A DNA stretch of 64,000 bases from Zeugodacus cucurbitae (taxonomy: Eukaryota; Arthropoda; Insecta; Diptera; Tephritidae): the NCBI RefSeq assembly GCF_028554725.1, contig NC_071668.1, positions 19,509,501 through 19,573,500 of the forward strand. The letters are read 5' to 3'. Below, piece by piece: positions 11,520 through 21,542 of this stretch (position 1 is the first letter of the stretch; the number at the start of each line of letters is the position of its first letter). The position numbers were made by a program, and so were the translations under genes. The notes under the pieces were generated by a model that was given only the letters and a program-made list of their open reading frames with translations, made no database searches and had not been told where the DNA came from.

Positions 11520-12960
11520 ATATAAAACGCAAAAATGCAAGAAATACACAAAACAACAACAACAACGAGAGTAGCAGTCGCGGCAACAGCGTAAAATGTA
11601 ATATGCATGAAAATTATGTAAAGGAGAAAAGTTTAAAGCATTTTTATGCATACATCGAGGTTGTTGGTGTTGGTGTTGTTGCTGTTGTCGTTGGTGTGCG
11701 CTAATTGTGCGCCACAGCGTCTCTTGGCAGGGGGCACACGCTTGGCAGGTGGCGGTGGTTGGCGCACGGCAGGCAGACGTCGACATTCATTACATTTCAA
11801 TTAGCCATTTGCTGGCCTTTCTTTCTTTCAGCGCTAGCTGACTGACTGGCTGGTGGCAGCGAGCTGGGTACATTGGTTGGCTGGCTGGTTGACTGCCAGG
11901 CGAATTTCGTATGCGCTGCACATGTGGCATGCAACACGTGCCACTGCGTAGCCGCCAACGTCAACAGTCACTCGTACGTTTTTTGTTGTTTTCGTTGAAA
12001 GTATGTGTGTAACGGTATATTTTTTATGTAAGTAACGGTGCATGATGCATGTGTGTATATATAACAGTAAATATATATATATGACAATCTGACTGCCTGC
12101 ATCAGGTGGCTGGCGTTGCCGCTGTTGCTGTTGCTGCCACTTTTGAATTTTGCATATTGTTGCATGCTGCATGAAGCTACCTACAGCTTGCCACACGCGC
12201 TGTTGCATGTGAAAACACAAAACAGCAGAGCTTTTCCGGTATTTTGTTGCTCGGTGTGTGCGTGTGCCGCGTGGCAATGTGATGCTGTGTGGCAGCTAGA
12301 GGCCCAATGGTGTGCCACCAGCCAACAACAGCCAACAACAACTAGCAGCAGCCGGCAACAGGCCACTAATGCTGTTTGCGCCCGTCGCCGTTACAATGGC
12401 TGCGCTGGCAAACACACGCACTCACACACACACACACGCGTGTGCTCAGCGCTCTTCCGCTTTAGTTGCTGTCAGTCATTATGCGTTATGAATTTTTCAT
12501 TTGCATACCTCCGCGCCCAGCATTCGTCGTCGTCGGAGGTACACAATGACGACACTTCAGCAATGTTGCAAGTTGCACTGCTGGGCTTGCCTGTGTGTGC
12601 AACAGAAGGTAGCAGGCAGTGAGCAAACAAATAACAGGAAAAAGTAAAGCACTGCCACACTCATACACATACACGCGCGCAGCTTTTCCTGTGTATAACT
12701 GTATATTCGAGCGGAAAAATGCCCATTTTTTAAGTTTTTTATTTTGCTGTTGCATGCCACGCAATGTTGCACTAACTGCGTGGAAATTAGGTCGCGAGGT
12801 CGCTGTGTTTACCGTTGGCTGCTTGGCTATGTTTTTTAAAGCTGTGCAGTATTTTTCTTTCTTGTTGTTGTTGTTTTTGTGGAAAAATAAGTGTAATTGG
12901 CGGGCGCGCCTGCTGGGACCCCCTACTCACCCCGTTGCGATGCACCCATGCATTCGTAAT
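11520..12960. other. GC-richer block of triplet and dinucleotide repeats
   Basis: This block is less AT-rich than its surroundings. It holds CAA/CAG triplet runs (11550-11570, 12320-12360), GTT runs (11660-11695), repeated CTGGCTGG words (11840-11895) and a (CA)n run at 12421-12441. Long frames on both strands here (12116-12622 plus, 11834-12277 minus) are open mainly because of repeat composition and have no domains. It could be a conserved intronic regulatory region, but nothing in the sequence proves that. Confidence 0.5.
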
Positions 12961-14629
12961 ATGAGGGCGTTTGTGCGTTAAAGAGCAGCTGGCACGGCAT
13001 AAAAAGCAGCATTAGCGGTGTGGTGCGCCGTGATTACATATTAAAGCGCTGCTTAAACTCAATTAACGTGCATATTATAGGTTAGGTTGCAAGAAGCATT
13101 ATCTTTAAGTGGTTTTCATGCGAAAGCTAGTGAAATTTTCTCTGAAATCAAGCAATTATGAGTTGTTTTTAAAGGAAGGATTTCATGTGAATTTTAGCTA
13201 AAGTGACCAGACGATTGATCGTCAGAGACTGAATATAAGTGTGAGAGAGAGAGAGAGACAAACACAAAGAGAAAGAAATAGTTCTAGACCTAAAAAGTGT
13301 TTTTCTCAAGTTCGGTTGACTCTCATAAAATTGGCTCTGATAAATTGACTGTTCGGGTCTTGATGTAGTTTGAGTCAGAATTCAAAGCTCTTTTCTTTAT
13401 TTGGGTCAAGCTAAAGCTAAATGAAAATCTCTTACACCCCAAAAACCAATATCTAAATTATTAACTTCATTTCGGTAATACAAAAATCTCATCCGTATAT
13501 CTGGATGAAAGGACTCGTCATTCCCTCTTTTGATTAATCTTGATTTATTTAAGATAAGATCTATCACACAACATCCTTGTTAGATTTCTTTGCCTACTAA
13601 AAATGTGTCTTTTACTTAAGAAGCAGGACCGTATCCATTTAGTTATTTAAGCGTAATTTATTTCTATCACAACTCATACCCCGATAAAAGTTTTGGCTAA
13701 CTTCGATTTTCTTGTTATCTGACAAACGCTATATACATAACCTTCACGTATATTTTTGCATTCACTGTAAATGTTTAATTTTACGGAAACATCAAAAGAG
13801 AAGCTCTTGGTCCAGCTAGACGACAAGTTAATGTTCTTTTCATCTTCTGACTTCGGTATCACCTAAATGTATGCTATATTGAGCCTCTCAAAATAGGGAT
13901 AAATTATGTGGGAATTATAGTTATAAACTTTTTCGCACAGGAGTTAATTAAACAATTAACCGTCTTTGGTTGATTAATAGCCCTTAATTGATCAATAAAA
14001 ATATCAATCAGCTGATGAAACTTACCAACCTCTTATGAAAAGCAAAAACAAAAATGTACAACAGCTGATCGTTAAACGAGTAGCCGGTAGTGTAAAAGGC
14101 AACAAAGGGTTTCTCAATTAAAATGTTGACTGATCAATTAATTTGGCTGTGTAAAAACGCTACAACTTCGAATTATGTTCAATTATTTCCTCTTCAAAAT
14201 TAGGTTAGAATAATGCGGAACATAGTTTGGTACTACCACACAACACCAAATTTACTTCATCTTTAAAGGAGATAGTTGATTATATCCAGATATTTTATTC
14301 AATTGAAAACAAACATTATTAATAAACCAATTTTCGAAATTCGAAGGCAAATCTTTCGAGATCCAAGTCTAACTTCGAAAAACAGAGAAATTATATTTTT
14401 ACTCAAGATTCATTCATTGGAAAAAATTAATGTATTTTCTACATTATCTTGTAAGCTCTTGTACATTTTGACCGATATTGGTTAATATTTATTGCCTAGT
14501 TACAGCGATATTTTACAGCTAAGTTCGAAAACCGATTAGCCGCTTGAAGTCGCCATTTTAGGGAAATATCCATTGAGAGCAAAACATTGACCACGAATAG
14601 GTTAAAGTAAAGGTACTGGTTTTGGTCAT
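12961..14629. other. Gene-free AT-rich stretch
   Basis: Contains a (GA)n patch near 13242-13256 and several TTAATTGATCAATTA-type palindromic words between 13940 and 14145. The latter could belong to a small old element, but I cannot define its ends. Confidence 0.45.
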
Positions 14630-15395
14630 ATTTCCACGAAAAACATCGGAGACACTAAATTTTACAAAAGAAAGAAAACTGCTGCATCCAGTTTTTTTTT
14701 TTAATGGAAAATGGCCGTGGCTTATGGGTCAAAAACCATATCTCAGAAACAACACGACCGATTTCAATGAAATTCGGTACATAATATAATAATGTTAAAC
14801 GAAATCGGTTCACAACCACGCCTACTTCTCATATAACTCAATTTTGAATTTCAACTGATTCCTTCACTTTTTAATATATACATTAGGAACCAGTGAAGAT
14901 AGCGGACATTGTATGTGAGCAGTGACATCACGTGTGGAAAAATTGTCGAGATTCGACTTAGACTTTCCAAGGTCCTTGATATCGAACATGAAGGACTCAG
15001 TGCCTCAGGTTAATTTTTCACAAAAAATATTGGCAAATCTCTCAGATATTTAAATTTTATTCAGAGAGAATCTTTTTATTTTTTTCATTCGTGTCTCTGT
15101 ACCAAAAATGGTTAAAATCGGGTCATAATTTCCTCTAGCCCACATGTATCTAATTATGCGTTTTTTTTAAATACGATGGGCTTAATATCTTATAAATCGG
15201 TTAATATATGAAATATCTTAGCCAAATTAAGCGAGCGTATAGTCTTGGATATAGTGTACCTTGGTGGTGAAGATGAGTGAAATCGGTTTAAGAATTGCCT
15301 CAGCCCTCATATACAGATCTTCATTAATCTAGTGGACTTTATGCCGATTATATGGGTCAAATTGTGTGTTATATTAATAAAATTTCATCTTTGTT
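14630..15395 (+). repeat. Long interspersed repeat, partial copy (lacks terminus)
   Basis: It shares many blocks, in the same order, with the fuller copy at 59456-60678: ACACTAAATTT, CTTATGGGTCAAAAACCATA, TCAATGAAATTCGG, CACAACCACGCCTACTTC, ATATCGAACATGA and GTCAAATTGTGTGTTAT. The conserved end (CTTAGCCCTTCCTTACTTG) is absent. The family has no visible coding capacity and appears non-autonomous. Confidence 0.75.
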
Positions 15396-16577
15396 GTCTG
15401 GAATTTTCCATGATTAAAAATTCAGTTTAGGAAAGAGAAAAGTAATTTATTTTCAAATTCTTTTAAGAGGAATTATATTTCTTCCCACTTTACACACTAA
15501 AAGACATACCCTTCAGAAAACACCATACTCTAACACCATCACACACCGTGTTTATCCTTTGACAAATTTGTTGCCAAGAAATTATTTCATCACTACACTA
15601 TGGTTTGTTTTTGTGTTTGTTATTGTCATTTCCTGATTTGTGATCTACCTTGCAATTTTCTCTTTCCGCTCAGCGATTACACTCGCCATTGTGGTTAACA
15701 CAAGTTGCTATTTGTTGGTGACAACTGCTCAACCCGGCAATAATTATGTACTGATATAAGCACAACAAAAAGAAGAAACAAGAAAATGCCAATACGCACA
15801 CACTGTGGCTCATCTCCTTGCGTTTCCGCATGGAATTTCAATCAAAAGTCTCACAATCGAGATTCGCATAATACACTATTATTGCGTTATTTTTCTATAC
15901 TGCTGTGTGTGTTTGACTTGTTGTTATTGTAGCATATTTTACTTGTTACCTGTGTTGAGTGTCGTTGCTAGTTTTTTACATTCTTTGTTTTAACACTTTT
16001 TGTTAGTTTTCTTTGTCTTCGCTTTGTTGCCGGCTTTTGTTTTGCTTGGCGTAAATAGTAATATGACGTTTATATCTCCCAAACAATGTCGTTGTTGTTG
16101 TTGCTATTATATGCTTTCCTTTTGTTTCTGGTGTACTTTTGCTGTAGCCTGCAGCGTCAGTTGGCCTCTTTATTTTATTTCCACATTGTCGGCTTTCATT
16201 TTAATTTCTCTACAATTTCGTTCTTAACTTGCCTTCCTTTGTTGTTATTATTGTTTGCACTTTTCGTTGACGCTTTTGTCACTTGCACTTGCAACTTTCA
16301 CTGCATTCATATTTCCATTCAAATACACACATGCAATGGTGTAGTACATAAACAAAGAGGCCCCAAAACAACTTTGGAATAACAACACAAATTACGCTTG
16401 ACGTTTACGTTACGTATACGCCCCGACGTCCGGTTGAGACAATATACGAGTACATTGTAGTTGTAAGTATCGGTCTCAATTGCACTATGCGCTGGGAGAA
16501 ATTCTTATACAGATTGTATGGGACGATTTTATTTAAAAGATGTAGATAACAGATTGACAGGTGAAGATGATCTAATG
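15396..16577. other. Gene-free stretch rich in TTG/GTT runs
   Basis: T-rich and TTG-rich from about 15600 to 16320. The plus frames here encode poly-Leu/Phe/Cys strings that reflect composition, not membrane proteins. Confidence 0.5.
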
Positions 16578-16639
16578 AATGATCTAACCCACATGACTTT
16601 CCTTTCAAAATGATCTAACCCACATAACTTTTCTTTCAA
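16578..16639. repeat. 31-bp tandem duplication
   Basis: Two adjacent 31-bp units, 16578-16608 and 16609-16639, both read AATGATCTAACCCACAT followed by an ACTTT(T/C)CTTTCAA-like end. They differ at about three positions. The CCCACATGACT wording loosely recalls the outer arm of the foldback element 1 kb downstream. Confidence 0.75.
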
Positions 16640-17570
16640 ATTGATTTTGCATTATCAAGTTTATTTGTAAAACTAATACTCTCTTGACGACTTTGCTGTG
16701 AGAGTATACAAATATATGCTACACACTTTTCAAATCGTCAATTGGTTGAGTCAATTATGGTTTTAGAGTCAATTTAAATTTTAATTGAGTCAACAAAGGT
16801 TTTAATTTACTCCATCAAGGTTTTAATTGAGTCACACACTTTCAATTTAGTGTATATTGAGAGTGAAAAACTTTAATTAGCTAGTGGAAACATCACATAT
16901 ATATAGATATCTTAACATATGATAAATATTCTCATCTGCCCCACACATGACTAAACGCTACCACTACATTGATCTTACTTGACCTACTGAAATATAAAGA
17001 ATAACCCTTGCCTCATATGTCTGATTATTCACCCCACTAAGCCCTAGCGTGATCTCATAATCTCATAAAACATGGAAAAAATCAAACTTGATTTCACCAG
17101 AAATCAATATTTGGAGAAAACGCGAAAAATTCGAAACCAAGCTTGACCGACACCTTCCATACAAATTACAACCACATACTCAATTTTTTGAAATTTTTTA
17201 TGAAACTTTGAGTGTTGGAAAGATTATCGCCTGTAGTTTATAATACTTTAAAGATAAGCATCTGTCCCCGTTCAAAAAAGTGGACAAAAATGCATTAATA
17301 TGGAAATTAAAGAAATTCAATTCCAACCTTTTATTGCGCGTAACTATGTAAATATTAAGGCTACGGGATTTGTTATTTGTCCAAATTATAGATGAGAGAA
17401 TCCATTATAGATATAAACAAAATTTTAATTTTGATAAATTTTTGAGAAAATTTTCTAAGTTTTACGAAATTTTACAAAGTTCCTAAAATTTTAATTCTTC
17501 CATTGCACTTGAGCTCACAGGACCTCTAGCTTGGCTTCACCAGACCTCTTGTAAAACGTACGCAAATTTT
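16640..17570. other. AT-rich stretch with degenerate TTGAGTCAA repeats
   Basis: Between about 16737 and 16850 the words GGTTTTAATTGAGTCA and close variants recur at irregular spacing. The rest is AT-rich with no gene. It may be a decayed outer part of the foldback element that follows, but the right side shows no matching mirror image. Confidence 0.45.
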
Positions 17571-17729
17571 ACATCACATGACTCCTCAAAATGTAATTAA
17601 ACCTGTCCTCATATTACCCTTCGATATGAAATCAAACCCACCCTACACGTTACCCTTAAAAATGTAAAGAAACTTTAGCTCACATGTCAAGTCTGTAAAC
17701 AAAACGAAAATTTAATGTCATCTCTAAGT

Positions 17730-17815
17730 GTAAACAAACCCTCGCAAAAGGTCAATGACCTAACCCAAAATGTAAACAAGCTCGCGCCAAAGGTCAATGA
17801 CCTCACCCTAAAAAT
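17730..17815. repeat. Left 42-bp units of the foldback arm (two copies)
   Basis: Two units each hold GTAAACAA (17730, 17772) and a perfect AGGTCAATGACCT palindrome (17749-17761 and 17791-17803). They are the reverse complement of the units in the right array and would pair with them if the element folds. Confidence 0.85.
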
Positions 17816-18043
17816 GTAAACAAACCTGACGTCAAGTGACCCTTCGAAATGTAAACAAACCTAACGTCACGTGATCCCTCAAAATGTAAACAAACCTGAC
17901 GTCACGTGATCCCTCAAAATGTAAACAAACCTGACGTCACGTGACCCCTCAAAGTGTAAACAAACCTGACGTCACGTGACCCCTCAAAATGTAAACAAAC
18001 CTGACGTCATGTGACCCCTCAAAATGTGAACAAACCCTTGGTG
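17816..18043. repeat. 35-bp tandem array carrying GTAAACAA, TGACGTCA and CACGTG
   Basis: GTAAACAA occurs at exactly 35-base steps: 17816, 17851, 17886, 17921, 17956 and 17991, with a variant GTGAACAA at 18026. Each unit continues ACCTGACGTCA. TGACGTCA is exact at 17827, 17897, 17932, 17967 and 18002, and is TAACGTCA at 17862. CACGTG overlaps its end at 17868, 17903, 17938 and 17973. Units are nearly identical, so the array is young or homogenised. It forms the loop of the foldback. Confidence 0.95.
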
Positions 18044-18369
18044 AGGTAATTGACCTTTGGTCAGAGTTTGTTTACCTTTTAGCCCAGGTCATTGACCTTT
18101 GATCGGGGCTTGTTTACCTATGGTCGAGGTCATTGACCTTTAATCGGGGTTTGTTTACCTTTTGGTCTAGGTCATTGACCTTTGGCCGGGGTTTGTTTAC
18201 CTTTTGGTCGAAGTCATTGACCTTTGGTCAGGGTTTGTTTAACTTTTGGCCAATGTCATTGACCTTTGGTCGGGGTTTGTTTACCTTTTGGTCGAGGTCA
18301 TTGACCTTTGGTCGAGGTTTGTTTACCTTTTGGTAGAGGTCATTGACCTTTGATATGGGGTTGCTTACA
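18044..18369. repeat. 42-bp tandem array carrying AGGTCATTGACCT and TTGTTTAC
   Basis: Eight units at 41-42 base steps. The palindrome AGGTCATTGACCT is perfect at 18086, 18127, 18169, 18295 and 18337, and has one half-site change at 18044, 18211 and 18253. TTGTTTAC is exact at 18068, 18110, 18151, 18193, 18277 and 18319, with variants at 18235 and 18361. Because 42 is a multiple of three, a 14-residue repeat frame (18133-18336) stays open. I treat that frame as a by-product. Confidence 0.95.
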
Positions 18370-18624
18370 CTGAGAGATCACATCAAATTTTCGGTTTATT
18401 TACAGATTAGAGCTCCCGTGAGCTCAATTTTGTTTATATTTTTAAGGGCAACGTGTAGGGTGGGTGTGATTACATATCGAAGGGTAATATGAGGTCAGGT
18501 TTGATTAAATTTTTAGGAGCCATGTGAGGTATGTTTGAGCACACATACACGACGGGGCAGTGGAACTTTATTCGGAACTGTCGTAAGACAGCAGTATGCC
18601 AAGCCAAACGTAAGGTCGATAATT

Positions 18625-18866
18625 TGTATACTCTCGCAACAAAAGTTGCTAAGGGATTATTAAAATCGGGACATAACTTCCCCTATCTCTCATACACATA
18701 ATTGTAAGTTTTTCCAAAATACGGATGGTTACGGAGAAATATTCAGTAAGCGTATAGCCTTGGATATAATGTAGCTTGGTGGGTAAAATTAGTGAAATAG
18801 GTTCAGGAATTACCTCAGCCTATAAAATGTTCGGTTTCACCCGAACTTAGCCTTTCGTTACTTGTT
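18625..18866 (+). repeat. Long interspersed repeat, internally deleted copy with both ends
   Basis: The left end GTATACTCTCGCAACAAAAG and the right end CGAACTTAGCCTTTCGTTAC are those of the 1.2-kb copy at 59456-60678, but most of the middle is missing. It lies about 100 bp right of the foldback element. Confidence 0.8.
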
Positions 18867-21418
18867 TATGTATGAATCTTATAAAAAAGTTATGAAATGA
18901 AATGTAGAGAGAGAAAGTACAACAAGTGAACACTCACTACTAACTGAAAACCATAAAGATGTCGTCCATAATCCTAATGTGAGAAAGTTGGACGTTTCTT
19001 ACTACTAGAAAATTGAGGTCGCCGAATTATTCCTGATAAGAACTGTCCAATTTCGTTATATAGCTAAGTTTATGCATTCATTAGCTTTATGGTCAGATGA
19101 ATGGGTCTGAAGTTGTCAAGATTGCTAACCAACTCGTCGGCTCTTATCAATATATTATATATTATCAATAGAAGTTTACAATTATTCATCGGTTAATCGA
19201 AGTCCAGGACTTGAGTACAACATACCCAACATTCAGTTGCCGACTTTAATGTTGTTAGTTGGGCTCCGTAGAAAGACAACGAGGAATAAGAAAAGTGATA
19301 CAAGAGAGGTGGAACTAAGATAACAAATCATAAAGAGAACCAAGACAAAGACCAACTGTGAGAAAAGGTCGAATATATAATAATTATTAGATTAGAGTAA
19401 TCACGAAGGAGTGGAAGAATTACCAAGACAAGGAAACAGAGTTACTACTAGCAGTAAGAGTAGTTACAACTACTCACTAAAAACTATCCCTGAAAATTAG
19501 TACAAAAATCCTGCTGGGTATCTTAGCTTGCAGTGTTTTGGATTTGTAGTAATTACGAAAATTCTATAGAAACTATGAGACAATCACTTACACGTCCCTA
19601 TTAAAATTTTGGACAATTTTTCTTCCAGTGCTTTTGCAATTTAGTGTACTATTGTTAGACGAACTTCTTGGCTTTCCTTCTTGTAACACTTGTCGGTCTA
19701 TTATAATGTTTTTGTTATTATCGTTTATTGTTTGTGTGAAAATATGTTTTTTTGTTCGTCTAAGAAACTTATATACAAACATACCTCAGCTGCTGGCATC
19801 AGGCGCAACTGATCTTCAGTGTACATAGCTATATACGGACGGGACGAAACTAGTGGGTTTTATGAGCTCCTTGTTTCCTTGCCAACTTACTCCTCTGCAA
19901 GTGTGAGTGTATAAGTGAGAGCGCTTTGCATTTTTTATCTGATATTTTCATGCTTTGGAGTGCATCTTTTATGGCAGCGTTGATATACACATCAGTGTTG
20001 TATTGCAGTTAATACCCGTCTTTTTTCACACAATTTCTGGCTTTTGTTTTCTTATTTTTCATTTTCTTTTGTTTTTTGTTTTTGTTTTCACTTATGAGAC
20101 ATAAGCTTGCACTTCAACGCTGTACTGTTGCGCCAACTTGTTGTGCGCGTTCTCGCCTGGGAACTACTTCTTCTAGACACTTGTGCTGTGTTAACATCGT
20201 TCCTTGTTGTTTTGTTGTTGTTGCCAGCTAGAGCCACGTTTTTTGGTACACCTTCCTCGACTTTCCACACTTTTTTCATGAGTTTTTAGCTACGCCGCCT
20301 TTGTCGTCTTTTGTTCCTTTGGTGTTTCATTGTTTCGCACGTTGAATCTTCATCATGTTGCCTGGCGCTTGCCGCTTCACCGGCGCTGCGCCGTAGTGTA
20401 TATGAGACTTTTATGTCAGACTGTTAGTTATTGTTGTCGCAATACGGTAATAATTGTTGTTGTAGTTGTTGTGCGTGTACTCTTTGACTTACAATTTTTG
20501 CTTCTTCTTGCATTCTTTTTATTGCGCCAAGACCATTTGCACTTTTTCAGGCACTTCTTGCGCACTTTTGCACTTTCCGCTTCCGCGCTCACCCTCATAT
20601 CTCATCAGTTGCTTCAGCGTTCAGCGTTTTCATTCCATGCCGTTGAACTTTCGTGTAATTTGCATTGTGCGTTGGTGCATTCTGCTTACCGGTAACGTTG
20701 ATGCGTTTTCTTCTTCGTCGTCGCTGTCTTGAACAACACCTTTTAGCGCAGGTGGAAGTAACGCGCGGCTCGTTGATACTGCTCTCATCTTGAAGATTAA
20801 GCCTGACTGCCTTCAAGGCCTTTGGCGCAAAGAGGGTGCTTTGTCGCATAACCCATTTGTCAACGCGAGGAGAGATGTTATAGGAGAAGAAAGGGATGTT
20901 GACAATAATCCGTAAAAAGAAGTAGGCTTAAAAACATCTCACTCTTTCTCTGTCTCTGTCTCGAGTTGGCAGTGAAGGGATGGTAATCTATCGAGATGTT
21001 GGATCTATCGTAGTGCTTTGTTATTATTCTAGAAAATATTCCTTAACGATTTTGAGGAATATTGTCGATTTGATAGTCCGAGGTCGAATATCCGACCCGA
21101 TTCTAGTGGTTGGATATTATCTTAAGCCACTAATGTTCCTGAGTGTGTTAAAGACGTGATATTTGGCATAGAAGGTGATACTAGGTTTTGAGCCGAACTT
21201 CATCTTCAATCACCGTTTAGGTGTCGGTCTCGAGATAAGTGTTTGTTGTTGTGGGCTTGTCTACAACCAGAGGATCTTAAGAGACATTTCGAGGAAGATA
21301 CATTTTAACTAAAAAAAATTTTGCGGCTCTAGCTGAGCTCCCGCCTTATCGTCTTTCAGGCTGGCAGAGCCACATTCAAAATCGTTAGAAAAATATACCG
21401 AAGAAACCAATTTTAAAT
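18867..21418. other. Gene-free stretch, TTG/GTT-rich from 19620 to 20730
   Basis: AT-rich to about 19600, then T- and TTG-rich. The plus frames (such as 20330-20695) are Leu/Phe/Cys/Val-rich composition artefacts. No LINE or transposase fragment was recognised. Confidence 0.5.
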
Positions 21419-21542
21419 ATCCAAGACATGTTAGAAAGTCAGGAGAGGCAATGATTTTGGTTTTTATTGTTGTTGTCGTGATCCAAGACATGTTAGAAAG
21501 TCAGGAGAGGCAATGAGTTTGGTTTTTATTGTTGTTGTCGTG
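21419..21542. repeat. 62-bp tandem duplication, nearly perfect
   Basis: Units 21419-21480 and 21481-21542 both begin ATCCAAGACATGTTAGAAAG and end GTTGTTGTCGTG, and differ at a single base. The near identity points to a recent duplication, or possibly an assembly artefact. Confidence 0.95.

Larger units (their letters stand above)
17571..18530. mobile_element. Foldback element with tandem-repeat core
   Basis: The left arm (17571-17740) and right arm (18359-18530) are inverted copies. Blocks such as CATATTACCCTTCGATATG, CCCACCCTACACGTT and CTGTAAA(C/T)AAA recur in reverse complement in the mirrored order. Mismatches are scattered. Inside the arms, two 42-bp units on the left (17749, 17791) are the inverse of the 42-bp array on the right (18044-18358), and a 35-bp array fills the centre. 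Long inverted arms made partly of tandem repeats are typical of Foldback-type elements, but I cannot assign it to a named family. It has no transposase. Confidence 0.8.

Noticed and set aside
12563..12608. Short signal-peptide-like frame (MLQVALLGLPVCATE) before GTAGCA
   Set aside because: The hydrophobic core is short, the donor is weak and the region is repeat-biased. It is weaker than the similar candidate at 34043.
12116..12622. 168-codon plus frame, one of the longer frames outside mobile elements
   Set aside because: The content is Leu/Cys/His/Ser strings produced by triplet and CA repeats. A similar long frame runs on the opposite strand, and no domain is visible.
17816..18043. 35-bp direct repeats that superficially resemble a CRISPR array
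   Set aside because: The units are head-to-tail with no unique spacers and the setting is eukaryotic.
18133..18336. Plus-strand frame encoding a 14-residue repeat (LTFGRGLFTFW type)
   Set aside because: It is open only because the 42-bp unit is divisible by three and lacks stops in that frame. There is no start context and the unit is better explained as DNA repeat.
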